Assembly: GCF_030332225.1 (NCBI RefSeq)
Contig: NZ_JAOWIF010000033.1
Span: forward strand, 558,001 to 622,000
DNA length: 64,000 nucleotides
Direction of reading: 5' to 3'
Origin: Citrobacter sp. Cu233
Lineage (GTDB): Bacteria; Pseudomonadota; Gammaproteobacteria; Enterobacterales; Enterobacteriaceae
Of the stretch, positions 1 to 8,177 are shown in pieces. Position 1 is the first letter of the stretch; every line of letters starts with the position of its first letter. Below the pieces are notes generated by a model. The model saw nothing but the letters and a program-made list of their open reading frames with translations, was not told the origin of the DNA and searched no databases. A program made the translations under genes and the position numbers.

Positions 1-58
1 TAATTTCAGACTGAAGATTACTGACGGAAGCCAGGTTAGCCACGAATGCCTGTAGACA

Positions 59-757
59 TTATTTACAACCATCTATTCCGCAGACCATCCCCTCCATGAA
101 CATGGACTCATCTTTGGTTTCTTCCCAGACTTGTCTCAAGGCGCTCAAAAAATTCGCGGCTGGCTGTGCGCCACTGATTGCATATTTATTATTGATCACA
201 AATAGAGGTACGCCACTTGCACCTATCGCACGAGCCTTTGCCTCATCGTCATCAACAGAGTCCCTGAATACAGGGTTTTCTAGGGCACTTTCAGCCTGAG
301 ACTGTGTCATACCGGCTTCAATTGCCAGAGCAATCAATACATCCCTGTCAAAAATAGAACGCCCTTCAGTTGTGGCCGCAGAGAACAACTTTTCTGACAT
401 CTGTGTTCCGAGCCCTGCCTCACGCGCAGCAACTGCAAGGGTATGCGCTTCACGTGTATCGCCAAAAAGCATAGTGTCAAAGTTATAGATCAATCCCTCT
501 GATTTCCCCGTGCTTTCAATCTGGTTCATCATTAACTCTGCGCCATGCTCACCACCAAACTTCTGATACAAAGCCGATCTGAATGGAATAGGGGGGTGGT
601 CACTCGCAATACGATAGCTGTGATGACGTACATCGACCTGTTTAGAATATTCAAACTCTTCCAGACCCTTTTCAAATCGTTTTTTAGCGATCCAGCACCA
701 CGGACAGACATAATCAGACCAGACATCTACTGAGATTCGGGGCATTAATGATTTCAT
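59..757 (-). CDS. DsbA-family (FrnE-like) thiol oxidoreductase
   Basis: Predicted 232-residue thioredoxin-fold oxidoreductase of the DsbA/FrnE group. The active-site motif CPWC is visible at residues 18-21, and a GVP cis-proline-type loop occurs near residue 181 (SGVPLFVI). There is no signal peptide, so it should act in the cytosol, as FrnE-type proteins do, and not in periplasmic disulfide formation. It lies 68 bp downstream of the Old Yellow Enzyme gene on the same strand, probably in one operon, which suggests a role in thiol redox balance during electrophile or quinone stress. The start at 757 has only a weak ribosome site; a second Met four codons in is also possible. The exact substrate is unknown. 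Confidence 0.85.
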   Translation of the reverse strand: MKSLMPRISVDVWSDYVCPWCWIAKKRFEKGLEEFEYSKQVDVRHHSYRIASDHPPIPFRSALYQKFGGEHGAELMMNQIESTGKSEGLIYNFDTMLFGDTREAHTLAVAAREAGLGTQMSEKLFSAATTEGRSIFDRDVLIALAIEAGMTQSQAESALENPVFRDSVDDDEAKARAIGASGVPLFVINNKYAISGAQPAANFLSALRQVWEETKDESMFMEGMVCGIDGCK

Positions 758-825
758 TTTGTACTCTGAAGATATATGACAGGTAAAGTAAAATGCCCGG
801 ATTTATATTATCCGGGCCGACTTAA

Positions 826-1935
826 TTATTTTTCGCTGTATACCGGGTAATCGGTATAGCCCTTTTCCGGAGAGCCGCTTACACCGTAATAGGTCGTGCG
901 ATCGCTTTCCGCCAGCGGCCAGTTATTTTTCATTCTTTCAACCAGATCCGGGTTGGCGATAAATGGCACACCAAACGCAACCAGGTCAACTTCGTTGTTA
1001 TTCAGGCGTTCTTCTGCAATATCACGGCTGAATCCACCTGCTGCAATGATCGTCCCACCAAATGATTCACGGAAATCAGCTTTAAATTTCTCAGCGGCTT
1101 GCGGTGCGGTGACGTAGGTCGGCTGGAAATAGAGGTGCACGTAGGCCAGGGAGCGCTGGCTAAGAGCCTTCGCCATTTCTGACCAGGTTTCTTCTTCCCC
1201 GACATAGGGGGCAAGATCATAGATGCGACCGAACGGAGAGAGTCGTACTGCGACTTTGTTGCCGCCAATTGCATCGGAAACGGCATCAATGGTCTCCAGC
1301 AGGAAGCGCTGACGATTTTCTACCGAACCACCATACTCATCGGTACGGGTATTCAGCTCACTGCTCAGGAACTGGTCAAAGATGAAACCGTTAGCCGCCA
1401 TGATTTCAACGCCATCAAACCCGGCTTCCACCGCCAGTTGTGCTGACTTCACAAAATCGCGGGTAACGCGCTTCACTTCATGCGTTTCGAGTGCACGCGG
1501 AATGCTTGGGGCAACCGGGCCGGGTTTACCACTTTCGTCCCAGGCAAATACTGTTGTATTAGTCGCAGGAATGGTGCCTGAAGAGACGGGGGCAATATGA
1601 CCAGGTTGTAGTGAGGTATGAGACATACGCCCCACATGCCACAGCTGCGCGAAAATTCGGCCACCTTTCGCATGGACAGCATCCGTTACCTTACGCCATC
1701 CCTCAACATGCGCATCATTATAGAGACCAGGCGTATAGAGATACCCGCGACCTTCTTCGGAAACAGGCAGCCCTTCAGTAATCAGCAATCCGGCTGAAGC
1801 ACGCTGCGCGTAATACAAGGCAACTACGTCATCAGCGATGTCATTCAACGTGCGAGTACGTGTCATAGGTGCCATAACCACGCGATTTTTCAGCTCAACG
1901 CCACCGAGGTTGTAAGGGGTAAATAACGTCTTCAT
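826..1935 (-). CDS. Old Yellow Enzyme-family flavin oxidoreductase with altered active site
   Basis: 369-residue FMN-dependent TIM-barrel protein of the Old Yellow Enzyme/NemA family. Visible family motifs include VVMAPMTR near the N-terminus, LWHVGRMSH, and NTRTDEYGGS followed by a VRLSPF segment. Characterised members reduce activated alkenes, quinones and nitro compounds with NAD(P)H. The usual active-site stretch HxxNGY reads MAANGF here, so the substrate-anchoring His and the proton-donor Tyr of the family are replaced by Met and Phe. I chose the start at 1935 because a GAGGAA ribosome site sits five bases upstream; a longer reading frame reaches 2016 but lacks support. It is divergent from the thioredoxin gene and shares a promoter region with a palindromic operator candidate. 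Substrate unknown. Confidence 0.88.
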   Translation of the reverse strand: MKTLFTPYNLGGVELKNRVVMAPMTRTRTLNDIADDVVALYYAQRASAGLLITEGLPVSEEGRGYLYTPGLYNDAHVEGWRKVTDAVHAKGGRIFAQLWHVGRMSHTSLQPGHIAPVSSGTIPATNTTVFAWDESGKPGPVAPSIPRALETHEVKRVTRDFVKSAQLAVEAGFDGVEIMAANGFIFDQFLSSELNTRTDEYGGSVENRQRFLLETIDAVSDAIGGNKVAVRLSPFGRIYDLAPYVGEEETWSEMAKALSQRSLAYVHLYFQPTYVTAPQAAEKFKADFRESFGGTIIAAGGFSRDIAEERLNNNEVDLVAFGVPFIANPDLVERMKNNWPLAESDRTTYYGVSGSPEKGYTDYPVYSEK

Positions 1936-2073
1936 TGCATTCCTCATCTTAAGAGTCACGAAATTTCTGGCCACAACGACCATTCTGGTCACTCCGTCAA
2001 AAATCACCCGCAGCATTAATCATGGATGTCGGGTCAATCTTGTCAGCGAGTGAAAGTGTGCGTACCATATCAA

Positions 2074-2089
2074 CCTACTACTAGGTAGG
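2074..2089. promoter_or_regulatory. operator-like palindrome 1 (candidate TetR site)
   Basis: Sixteen-base imperfect palindrome with arms CCTAC and GTAGG separated by six bases, in the divergent intergenic region between the Old Yellow Enzyme and thioredoxin genes. The same sequence recurs with few changes at 2600-2615 before the SDR gene. The likely binder is the TetR-family regulator encoded at 4534. Placement and recurrence are seen directly; the binder is inferred. Confidence 0.6.
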
Positions 2090-2149
2090 CAAGTGAAAAT
2101 CTGTTTTTTCGTGCCGTAATGACTGATACGTACAACGCCGGAGATAACG

Positions 2150-2491
2150 ATGACAAATGTACGCACCTACAATGAAGACAACTTTCATGATATCGCATGG
2201 GGTGAGGGACTGGCCGTAATCAGGTTCTTTGCACCGTGGTGTCCACCCTGTCGTGAGAGTGAAGCGGAATATTTGCAATTCGCAAGAAAACTGGGGCCAC
2301 ATGTCAAAGCAGGTGTGGTGAATGTTGATAAATCACCTGTTTTATCAACTCGGTATGAGGTTTTTGGGCTTCCTTCTGTTCTGGTGTTCAGAAATGGTCA
2401 GCTGATGAAACGTATTACAGGACAGAAAACTGCAGAGCAATACGCAGCTATTTTTTCATCAATTACCGAACACGAAGCAGATGTACACTGA
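2150..2491 (+). CDS. thioredoxin-family protein
   Basis: 113-residue single-domain thioredoxin-like protein. The redox motif WCPPC (in FAPWCPPC) replaces the WCGPC of classical thioredoxin, and the cis-proline loop GLPSV and following strand are present. There is no signal peptide, so it is cytosolic. It probably supplies electrons to stress-repair enzymes; the neighbouring OsmC and AhpD-like proteins are plausible thiol-dependent partners. The start at 2150 is preceded by GGAG seven bases upstream. It is the first gene of the rightward set and lies opposite the Old Yellow Enzyme gene, with operator 1 between them. About 150 bp containing operator 2 separates it from the SDR gene, so that gene may have its own promoter. 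Confidence 0.88.
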   Translation: MTNVRTYNEDNFHDIAWGEGLAVIRFFAPWCPPCRESEAEYLQFARKLGPHVKAGVVNVDKSPVLSTRYEVFGLPSVLVFRNGQLMKRITGQKTAEQYAAIFSSITEHEADVH

Positions 2492-2599
2492 CGATACCAT
2501 CCGTTGGGTTTTGACGATGTTTTAGATGTCAGAACCCGACATCGGTCAGTAAAAAAATAAAACGTAAACTTGACAAAGAAAATACTCTCGCCCAGACTA

Positions 2600-2615
2600 C
2601 CTACTAGTTGATAGG
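2600..2615. promoter_or_regulatory. operator-like palindrome 2 (candidate TetR site)
   Basis: Second copy of the palindrome at 2074. Over 19 aligned bases starting at CCTACTA, 16 are identical between the copies. It lies 33 bp before the SDR start, downstream of a TTGACA at about 2571, where a repressor would block transcription. The family of the binder is inferred from the TetR gene at the end of the cluster. Confidence 0.6.
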
Positions 2616-2647
2616 CAACTACAGAAACTTACCTCACCGGAGGCATT

Positions 2648-3442
2648 ATGCAAGATACACAGTTTACGAATCATAAAGTCCTGATCATTGGTGGCACCAG
2701 TGGGATCGGTCTTGAAACAGCAAAGATGGTTTTAGAGCAGGGCGGAAAGGCTGTCATTGTAGGTAGCCGTGCTGAAAAAGCAGAAGCCGCACGCCAGGAA
2801 CTCGTAGCTATTTCGGGTGAGGAGAATGCATTCGCTCTGACTGCTGACTTATCCAGTATGGAAAGTGTTGCAAAGCTCATCGCTGCCCTGAAAAAGGATC
2901 ACAGCGATATTGATATGCTGGTCAATTCCGCCGGCATTTACTATCCAAAAAGTTTCCTTGAGCATTCAGTCGTGGATTACAACAACTTCCTCGATCTGAA
3001 CCGGGCATTCTTCTTTATTACACAGCATGTTGCTGCATCACTTGTAGATCAGAAGAAAGCTGGATCTATTGTGAATGTTACTGCAGTCGCTGCACGCCAG
3101 GCAGTAGAAACCATCACCGCTTCAGCTTACTCCATGGCCAAAACGGGTCTGGATACTCTGACACGCCACGCCGCAGCAGAGCTGGCTGAGCACGGTATCC
3201 GTGTCAATGCAGTAAGCCCTGGTATTGTTGAAACCCGAATTTTCGAACGTTTTATTCCGGGTGAACAACTGGATGGTGCGCTGGCCAGTTTCAATAACTT
3301 CCATCCGCTGGGGCGGAACGGTACACCGCGTGATGTTGCGGAAACTATTGTTTTCCTGCTTTCAGATAAAGCTTCGTGGGTAACCGGGGCAGTCTGGGAT
3401 GTGGATGGCGGTGTAATGGCAGCCCGGAAACTCGGCAATTAA
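2648..3442 (+). CDS. short-chain dehydrogenase/reductase (SDR)
   Basis: 264-residue classical SDR. The N-terminal Rossmann motif is GGTSGIG (residues about 15-21), a variant of TGxxxGIG. An NSAG motif and the catalytic YSMAK (YxxxK) follow, with the [10 protein letters not shown] stretch near the C-terminus that is typical of the family. It is expected to use NAD(P)H to reduce a carbonyl or oxidise an alcohol in the cytosol; the substrate cannot be told from sequence. GGAGG seven bases before the ATG supports the start. It heads the run SDR - AhpD-like - OsmC - TetR, with gaps of 26, 90 and 87 bp. Operator 2 lies just upstream. In this setting a role in detoxifying reactive carbonyls is plausible. 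Confidence 0.9.
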   Translation: MQDTQFTNHKVLIIGGTSGIGLETAKMVLEQGGKAVIVGSRAEKAEAARQELVAISGEENAFALTADLSSMESVAKLIAALKKDHSDIDMLVNSAGIYYPKSFLEHSVVDYNNFLDLNRAFFFITQHVAASLVDQKKAGSIVNVTAVAARQAVETITASAYSMAKTGLDTLTRHAAAELAEHGIRVNAVSPGIVETRIFERFIPGEQLDGALASFNNFHPLGRNGTPRDVAETIVFLLSDKASWVTGAVWDVDGGVMAARKLGN

Positions 3443-3468
3443 TTTTTTACTAATCTGAGGAAATCATC

Positions 3469-3804
3469 ATGTCTGCAGAATGGGGCAATCGTCTCTCCGC
3501 GCTGATCAAAAGCGTCGGTAATCTGGCCAAAACAAATAAACCTGTTGCTAACGCGTTTCATGGTCTTGAAACCGCTACGCGCGAAAACAGTGTTCTGGAT
3601 GCCAAAACTCACGAACTGATTGCCATTGCTGTGGCAGTGACTACTCGTTGTGACGGTTGTATTTCCGCACACGTGGCCGCCGCCAAAAAAGCTGGTGCAA
3701 CGAAAGATGAAATCGGTGCTGCAGTAGGGACTGCGATTGCGCTTAACGCCGGTGCTGCTTTTGTCTATTCAGCACGCGTAATGGACGCCTACGACGAGCT
3801 GTAA
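3469..3804 (+). CDS. carboxymuconolactone decarboxylase / AhpD-like protein
   Basis: 111-residue helical protein of the CMD/AhpD superfamily. The family motif CxxCxxxH is visible as CDGCISAHV (about residues 61-69), with the preceding ELIAIAVAVTTR helix and the following KAGAT turn. Members of this size with the CxxC pair act as alkylhydroperoxidase-like thiol reductants, and others are decarboxylases. The cysteine pair and the adjacent OsmC and thioredoxin genes favour a peroxidase or thiol-redox role. GAGGAAATC precedes the ATG. Probably co-transcribed with the SDR upstream and OsmC downstream. Confidence 0.88.
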   Translation: MSAEWGNRLSALIKSVGNLAKTNKPVANAFHGLETATRENSVLDAKTHELIAIAVAVTTRCDGCISAHVAAAKKAGATKDEIGAAVGTAIALNAGAAFVYSARVMDAYDEL

Positions 3805-3894
3805 TTCCGGCTCGGTTAGTTACCGACAGACTCAAATCCGGGCGCCTTCTGTAATCCGGCTGCCCGGTAAATCTCAATGAACAGGAATATCAAG

Positions 3895-4446
3895 ATGACA
3901 GAGAAAATGAACGGTATTGATGTTGCTGCATTCCAGCAATTCGCCGAAAAAGTGACCCAAAACCCGGAAAAAGCAAAAGCCAGGTTTAACGTAGAGACCC
4001 GCTGGGCAGGACAGACCCGTTCAGTTTCTACCATGAAGTCATATGAACTCTTTGGTGACAGCATCGAGCGTACCTTCCATGTCGCCGCTGATGAACCATC
4101 AGAAATACTTGGAAGCGATACTGCACCTAACCCACAGGAACTGCTCATGGCTGCGCTGAATGCCTGTCTGACCGTAGCGTATGTGGCGGTAGCTGCCAGC
4201 AAGGGCATTAAGGTTAATTCCCTGAAAATCGAAACGTCAGGCGAACTGGATCTGCGTGGTTTCCTTGGGCTTGATGAAAATGTTAACCCCGGATACGATT
4301 CAGTCCAGTACACCGCGTTTATTGATGCTGACGCTCAGCCGGCAGAAATTGAAGAAATTCATCAGGCCGTACTGAAGACGTCACCAAACTATGCGAATTT
4401 CTCGCGTTCCATTAAGATGGAGCCGAAACTCGTCATTGCACAATAA
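3895..4446 (+). CDS. OsmC-family protein
   Basis: 183-residue OsmC/Ohr-fold protein. The central helix ELLMAALNACLTVAYVA carries the single conserved cysteine of the OsmC core, and the preceding GSDTAPNPQELL segment is typical of the YhfA/OsmC subgroup. Ohr-type members use two cysteines to reduce organic hydroperoxides. I see only one clear catalytic-position Cys, so peroxidase activity is uncertain. I place the start at 3895 because AGGA sits eight bases upstream; an in-frame ATG at 3877 would add six residues. It is embedded in the redox cluster between the AhpD-like gene and the TetR gene. Confidence 0.85.
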   Translation: MTEKMNGIDVAAFQQFAEKVTQNPEKAKARFNVETRWAGQTRSVSTMKSYELFGDSIERTFHVAADEPSEILGSDTAPNPQELLMAALNACLTVAYVAVAASKGIKVNSLKIETSGELDLRGFLGLDENVNPGYDSVQYTAFIDADAQPAEIEEIHQAVLKTSPNYANFSRSIKMEPKLVIAQ

Positions 4447-4533
4447 CCTAAGTTGCATGATGGCAGACGCCCTGATTTGAAACAGGAGCAAGCGCCTGCC
4501 CTTGCTTCGTCATTTTTCACACAGGTCGATTTT

Positions 4534-5094
4534 ATGTCTATGGATACCCGACAATCATTAATCAATTCTGCAGAGTTTATGCTGCGTTCCAGAGGTTATG
4601 CTGCCTTCAGTTACGCTGATCTGGAAAAAATGGTCGGTATCAGAAAGGCCAGTATTCACCATTATTTCCCAAAAAAAGAAGATCTTGGTGTGGAAATTGT
4701 TGAAACCTACATCAATCGTTCGGCTGTGGATTTCGAAAAAATCGATCATGACTTTCCAAATGCTTTTGGTCGGCTCTGTGCTTTCGCTGCATTGTTTCGG
4801 GCTGCAATGGCTGATGGTATGTTACCGCTATGCGGAGCACTGGCAGCTGAAATGGCAGCCCTGCCGGAAACTATGCAAAGCCTTACGCGGAAATACTTTA
4901 CCCTGCAACTGCAGTGGCTTGAGAAAACCATAGAGGAAGGTACTGCGGCTGGTGAATTCGCGGCAACAGGCACACCCCGGCAGAAAGCGTTTCAAATTTT
5001 AAGTCTCCTTGAAGGCAGCAGCTTTGTCCGCTGGGCAATGAATGACGGCACAGATCTGGAGCCGGCTGCTATTGGTGCTATTGTTTTCCATTAA
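4534..5094 (+). CDS. TetR/AcrR-family transcriptional regulator
   Basis: 186-residue TetR-family repressor. The N-terminal helix-turn-helix spans residues about 5-50: helix SLINSAEFMLRSRGY, recognition region ADLEKMVGIRKASIHHYF and the family signature FPKKEDL. The C-terminal part is a helical ligand-binding domain containing cysteines that could sense electrophiles. The start at 4534 lies after an AGG at normal spacing; a frame open further upstream lacks support. Being last in the redox cluster, it is the natural candidate to bind the two palindromes at 2074 and 2600 and to be induced by the cluster's substrate. This resembles NemR control of nemA in E. coli, but identity with NemR is not claimed. 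Confidence 0.88.
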   Translation: MSMDTRQSLINSAEFMLRSRGYAAFSYADLEKMVGIRKASIHHYFPKKEDLGVEIVETYINRSAVDFEKIDHDFPNAFGRLCAFAALFRAAMADGMLPLCGALAAEMAALPETMQSLTRKYFTLQLQWLEKTIEEGTAAGEFAATGTPRQKAFQILSLLEGSSFVRWAMNDGTDLEPAAIGAIVFH

Positions 5095-5108
5095 TCTGAA
5101 AACCTGCG

Positions 5109-5146
5109 GCCCGATTTACAATACCACTATCATTGTAAAATCGGGC
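5109..5146 (+). terminator. stem-loop after TetR gene
   Basis: Inverted repeat GCCCGATTTACAAT ... ATTGTAAAATCGGGC with one bulged base and a nine-base loop, 15 bp after the TetR stop. It lacks a long T-run, so termination is likely but not certain. Confidence 0.6.
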
Positions 5147-6182
5147 GCCAAAAGAGCCTTTATTCCCCTCGGTAGTCACCTGCATATTATTTTATCCCTT
5201 GACCGCTTACCCTGAATGCCTGGTTTAGTTCAGGTCGCCACTATTTGACGTAATGACTTTTATACAGGCCAAAGCTTTTCTTGCCCGAACATTCAAGCGT
5301 CATCAACCGGCGTCATCCTGATCAATATGTATAAATCCGCAACCCCTGGACAACTTATATGTTTGCGTGTCTGGTACTGAAAGACTGGGTTAAATGAAGA
5401 AGAGTTACGTTAAGGTAACGAACGCCTGCTTTGTGTCAAGAGCGGACGTTACGCACGAACTATAGTGGTTAATGGGTGAGGTAGTATCCAAACTTAGAGT
5501 ATTGTTCCACTCATCCAGAGTCAGAGTGAAAAGCATGCTTGCGGGCTCATTTTTCACATTATGAATATCACGCACATACCGAGACCTGCTGTAGTCAGGA
5601 GCTTTTCGGATGCCAGATGGTTTGGTCTTACTACCGCAGAAATTTCAGCCAGTTTTAAAATACTAATTCCATCGCTGACCACATATTTAGCTAACTCTGT
5701 TGCCAGACCTTTTCCTCATCACTTTATAGAGAAACGATACCCCAAGTTAATTATCTGTGTATCAGTCATAACGGATAACGCTAAGTCCTCCAAAACCGAT
5801 AATTCTTCCTGGATTTTTCTTCAGTGCAATAGCCCATTTCTCGAAACTATAATTTTCCCAATGGCTAAGCCATCGGCTCAAATCATTACGTGTATGAAAA
5901 TAGAATTTAGGTTATCTAACCCCCATTTAGTTAATTATCAAATTAGGATTTAAGTTCATTTAGTGTGTGAGAATGTTTTCCTATACTATGTTGAAGGCGG
6001 TATTAGTTATTATTGTCAGAGTGCCGAGGTCGTCATTCATACAACCTTTACTATGACGTAGTCAATCAGGGAGACGATGATAGCTATATCACACTATACA
6101 GCGCCCATATTTATTGACGTACACATAATTTCTTACTGTAAGTATCGAGAGTGAATCAAAACTGGATATGAGAATAAAATCC
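5147..6182. other. gene-poor AT-rich stretch
   Basis: About 1 kb without a convincing gene. A frame open at 5561-5953 has no ribosome site and no recognisable motif, so I do not call it. A GGTAGTATC motif at about 5480 recurs near 7574, flanking the ankyrin gene; this may be chance. The composition turns AT-rich after about 5650, marking entry into the accessory block. Confidence 0.5.
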
Positions 6183-7421
6183 TCACAGCCTTCTTTTACA
6201 GGCGGTGCGTTTTATATCCGGTTTAATTACGGTTTTAAGCGTTTTATGTTCCCTTAGTGCAAGGTAGGCAAGAATTTCAGTGAGAATGTCCGGATCTTCA
6301 ATGTCATTAATATTTACATTTACTTTGTTTCTTATGAACCATTTAATGATCTCCTTGTTTTTTACGCTAACCAGCGGGGTGTCATACCATGAGCAAAGGG
6401 TGATATTGCTGAGATCAATAACTTTCTGCGCTTCAGTAATAAAATTTTTAATATCTTTGTTGGCGTATCTAACAACGCAACGGTCATTAATTTTGTAATC
6501 GATATTCTGGCTTTGCAAAAATTTAATTAGCTCAATGCAGCCATAAGTAAGGCGATTGAAAATTAATGGTCTTGCTTTAATAAGGTTAATGTAAGGTGTA
6601 AGCACACGGAGACACTGGTCAAGTTGATAGTTGCTGAACAACATGGTCTGTATGTATTCAAAGACGGTTTCTCCATTATTATTAACACGGTTTATATCGC
6701 AGCCATTGTTGATTAAAATGTCTGTAATTGGTTTTTTATAAGGGTGAAAAATTAAGCTGTTCCCATTTCGATCCTGTATGTCAGGATCAAGGCCCGCAGC
6801 GAAATAAACATCCAGTAAGTCAGCATCTATGTCGGTAATGTTAATGGAATTATGACCATATATATCCCTTTGGTTAACATTGATACCTTTCTTAATCAGC
6901 AGACGCTTAACGTCAGCCTCACAGACGTAGAAAAGCGCATTTCTTCCATAGCTGTCAGTGTGGTTAATATCAATACCACTGTCGATGAGTTCTCTGGCTG
7001 AGCTTTCGTTGGTCGCAAAGAAAAGCGCATTTTTATCTTCAAGTTCAGGGTGGTTTATGCTGATACCATTTTTTACCAGTAACTGAACTGATTCAGCGTC
7101 ACTGGTGTAGAAAAGCGCATTCCTGCCCAGCGTGTCCGTATGATTGATATCAATCCCGTTCTCAGTCAACACACACAGGGTTTCTGGACAAGTTGCATAG
7201 AAAAGCGCATTCCTGTTAAACATGTCAGTATGATTAATATTTATTCCGGCATTAATCATTGCTTCCATAAGCTCAGGGTATCTGCAACCGAACAGCGCAT
7301 TCTGGTTCGATGAATTTAGCGTGTTTATGTCAATTCCTGTCTTTAATAATTTTATGAGTTCTGCTGGTGATTTCATTTTGAAAAGTTTCAGGTTATTATC
7401 GATTAAAGATTGTTGGTTCAT
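6183..7421 (-). CDS. ankyrin-repeat protein
   Basis: 412-residue protein made largely of ankyrin-type repeats. At least six units of about 32 residues contain the recurring core RNALFYA, followed by LL/LxxxGIDINHTD turns, from about residue 35 to 250. The C-terminal 150 residues are more diverged. No signal peptide or membrane segment is visible. The repeats are also visible in the DNA as recurring AAAAGCGCATT blocks, indicating recent duplication. Ankyrin arrays bind proteins; partner and role are unknown. GGAGAT precedes the ATG. The gene is AT-rich and stands alone upstream of, and divergent from, the GajA/GajB pair, so it may belong to the same acquired block. Confidence 0.85.
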   Translation of the reverse strand: MNQQSLIDNNLKLFKMKSPAELIKLLKTGIDINTLNSSNQNALFGCRYPELMEAMINAGININHTDMFNRNALFYATCPETLCVLTENGIDINHTDTLGRNALFYTSDAESVQLLVKNGISINHPELEDKNALFFATNESSARELIDSGIDINHTDSYGRNALFYVCEADVKRLLIKKGINVNQRDIYGHNSINITDIDADLLDVYFAAGLDPDIQDRNGNSLIFHPYKKPITDILINNGCDINRVNNNGETVFEYIQTMLFSNYQLDQCLRVLTPYINLIKARPLIFNRLTYGCIELIKFLQSQNIDYKINDRCVVRYANKDIKNFITEAQKVIDLSNITLCSWYDTPLVSVKNKEIIKWFIRNKVNVNINDIEDPDILTEILAYLALREHKTLKTVIKPDIKRTACKRRL

Positions 7422-8177
7422 ATTTTATCTCCATGGTTATAATGTAAAACAACAATAATCAATGGATTTTTGTTTTTCAAATTTATTTTTAATTGTTTTT
7501 AATGCGAGTGTGTAATGCCATTTAAATTAACATAAGGATTAGCTGTCTGGTATAAATAAAAATAGAATATTACCCGCAAGGTAGTATCTCAATTAATCAC
7601 GAGTTAGTATCCGAACTAATCATGATTTTGCATGTATTCTCTGATAGTGGTTTGATATGCGAAATAATGTCGGGAAGCTTTGGTGGTGAATCCACACCGC
7701 CAACAGAATAGCGCGCACAGTAGAAACGTATCAGTAGAATGAACAGCATTACAGGTAGTGCTTTTCTTTTCTGACCGAAGGGAAGAAAAGCAAGGGCAAT
7801 CCGGAGAAGCAAGCGCAGCGGCTTCGCAGGGTTAGCCCTTGCTTTAGTTGTAAGAGTGAAAAAATTCATGCAACGGCCACCCTTGCAAGAAATACGTAAA
7901 ACTTTGCTTATGTTGATCTCATACGCTTCCGTTGCAACGCAGAAGAAGCCCTGAATTGCTGCTTCGATTGTGTGTGAGAAACACCGTAATCCCCGTAATG
8001 AGGTGTTCCAGAAGCATGTCTGTTCTGAGTGAATCATCAGACTTACTTGATCAATTAAGGTCAACATTGCTCTTCCTTGACTTAACTAAGCTTTTTGAAC
8101 AGTTGGTCTTGGTGCTTCGCTTACTATGGAGTAATCTGATGTATAGAGAGAATGAAGCAGGGAGTTAGTATATTTCT
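7422..8177. other. intergenic region with possible phage-satellite remnant
   Basis: About 750 bp between the ankyrin gene and gajA. A minus-strand frame (7597-8067, about 156 codons) is open but has no ribosome site or clear domain. Its product faintly recalls small proteins encoded in P4-like satellites, which I cannot confirm. A plus-strand frame starting at 8016 could encode about 50 residues before gajA. The strongest signal is a set of nested inverted repeats at 7761-7845, listed separately. The composition is more GC-rich than the flanking genes, unlike the rest of the block. Confidence 0.35.
7761..7845. repeat. overlapping inverted repeats (candidate structured RNA)
   Basis: Two stems share bases. 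Stem A pairs CTTTTCTT (7761-7768) with AAGAAAAG (7783-7790). Stem B pairs AAAGCAAGGGC (7787-7797) with GCCCTTGCTTT (7835-7845), a perfect 11-bp match, and encloses GAAGC/GCTTC (7806-7810/7821-7825). Because 7787-7790 belongs to both, A and B exclude each other in a single-stranded RNA. Confidence 0.5.

Noticed and set aside
5561-5953. Open frame of 130 codons after the TetR gene
   Set aside because: No ribosome site, no recognisable motif and irregular AT-rich codon use; more likely chance.
5480-7615. GGTAGTATC and similar motifs on both sides of the ankyrin gene as attachment sites
   Set aside because: Matches are only nine or so bases, in AT-rich DNA, with no integrase; chance is likely.
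7597-8067. Minus-strand frame of 156 codons before gajA, with faint similarity to P4-satellite proteins
   Set aside because: The similarity is from memory only, there is no ribosome site, and the frame runs through the inverted repeats; mentioned as region content, not called as a gene.
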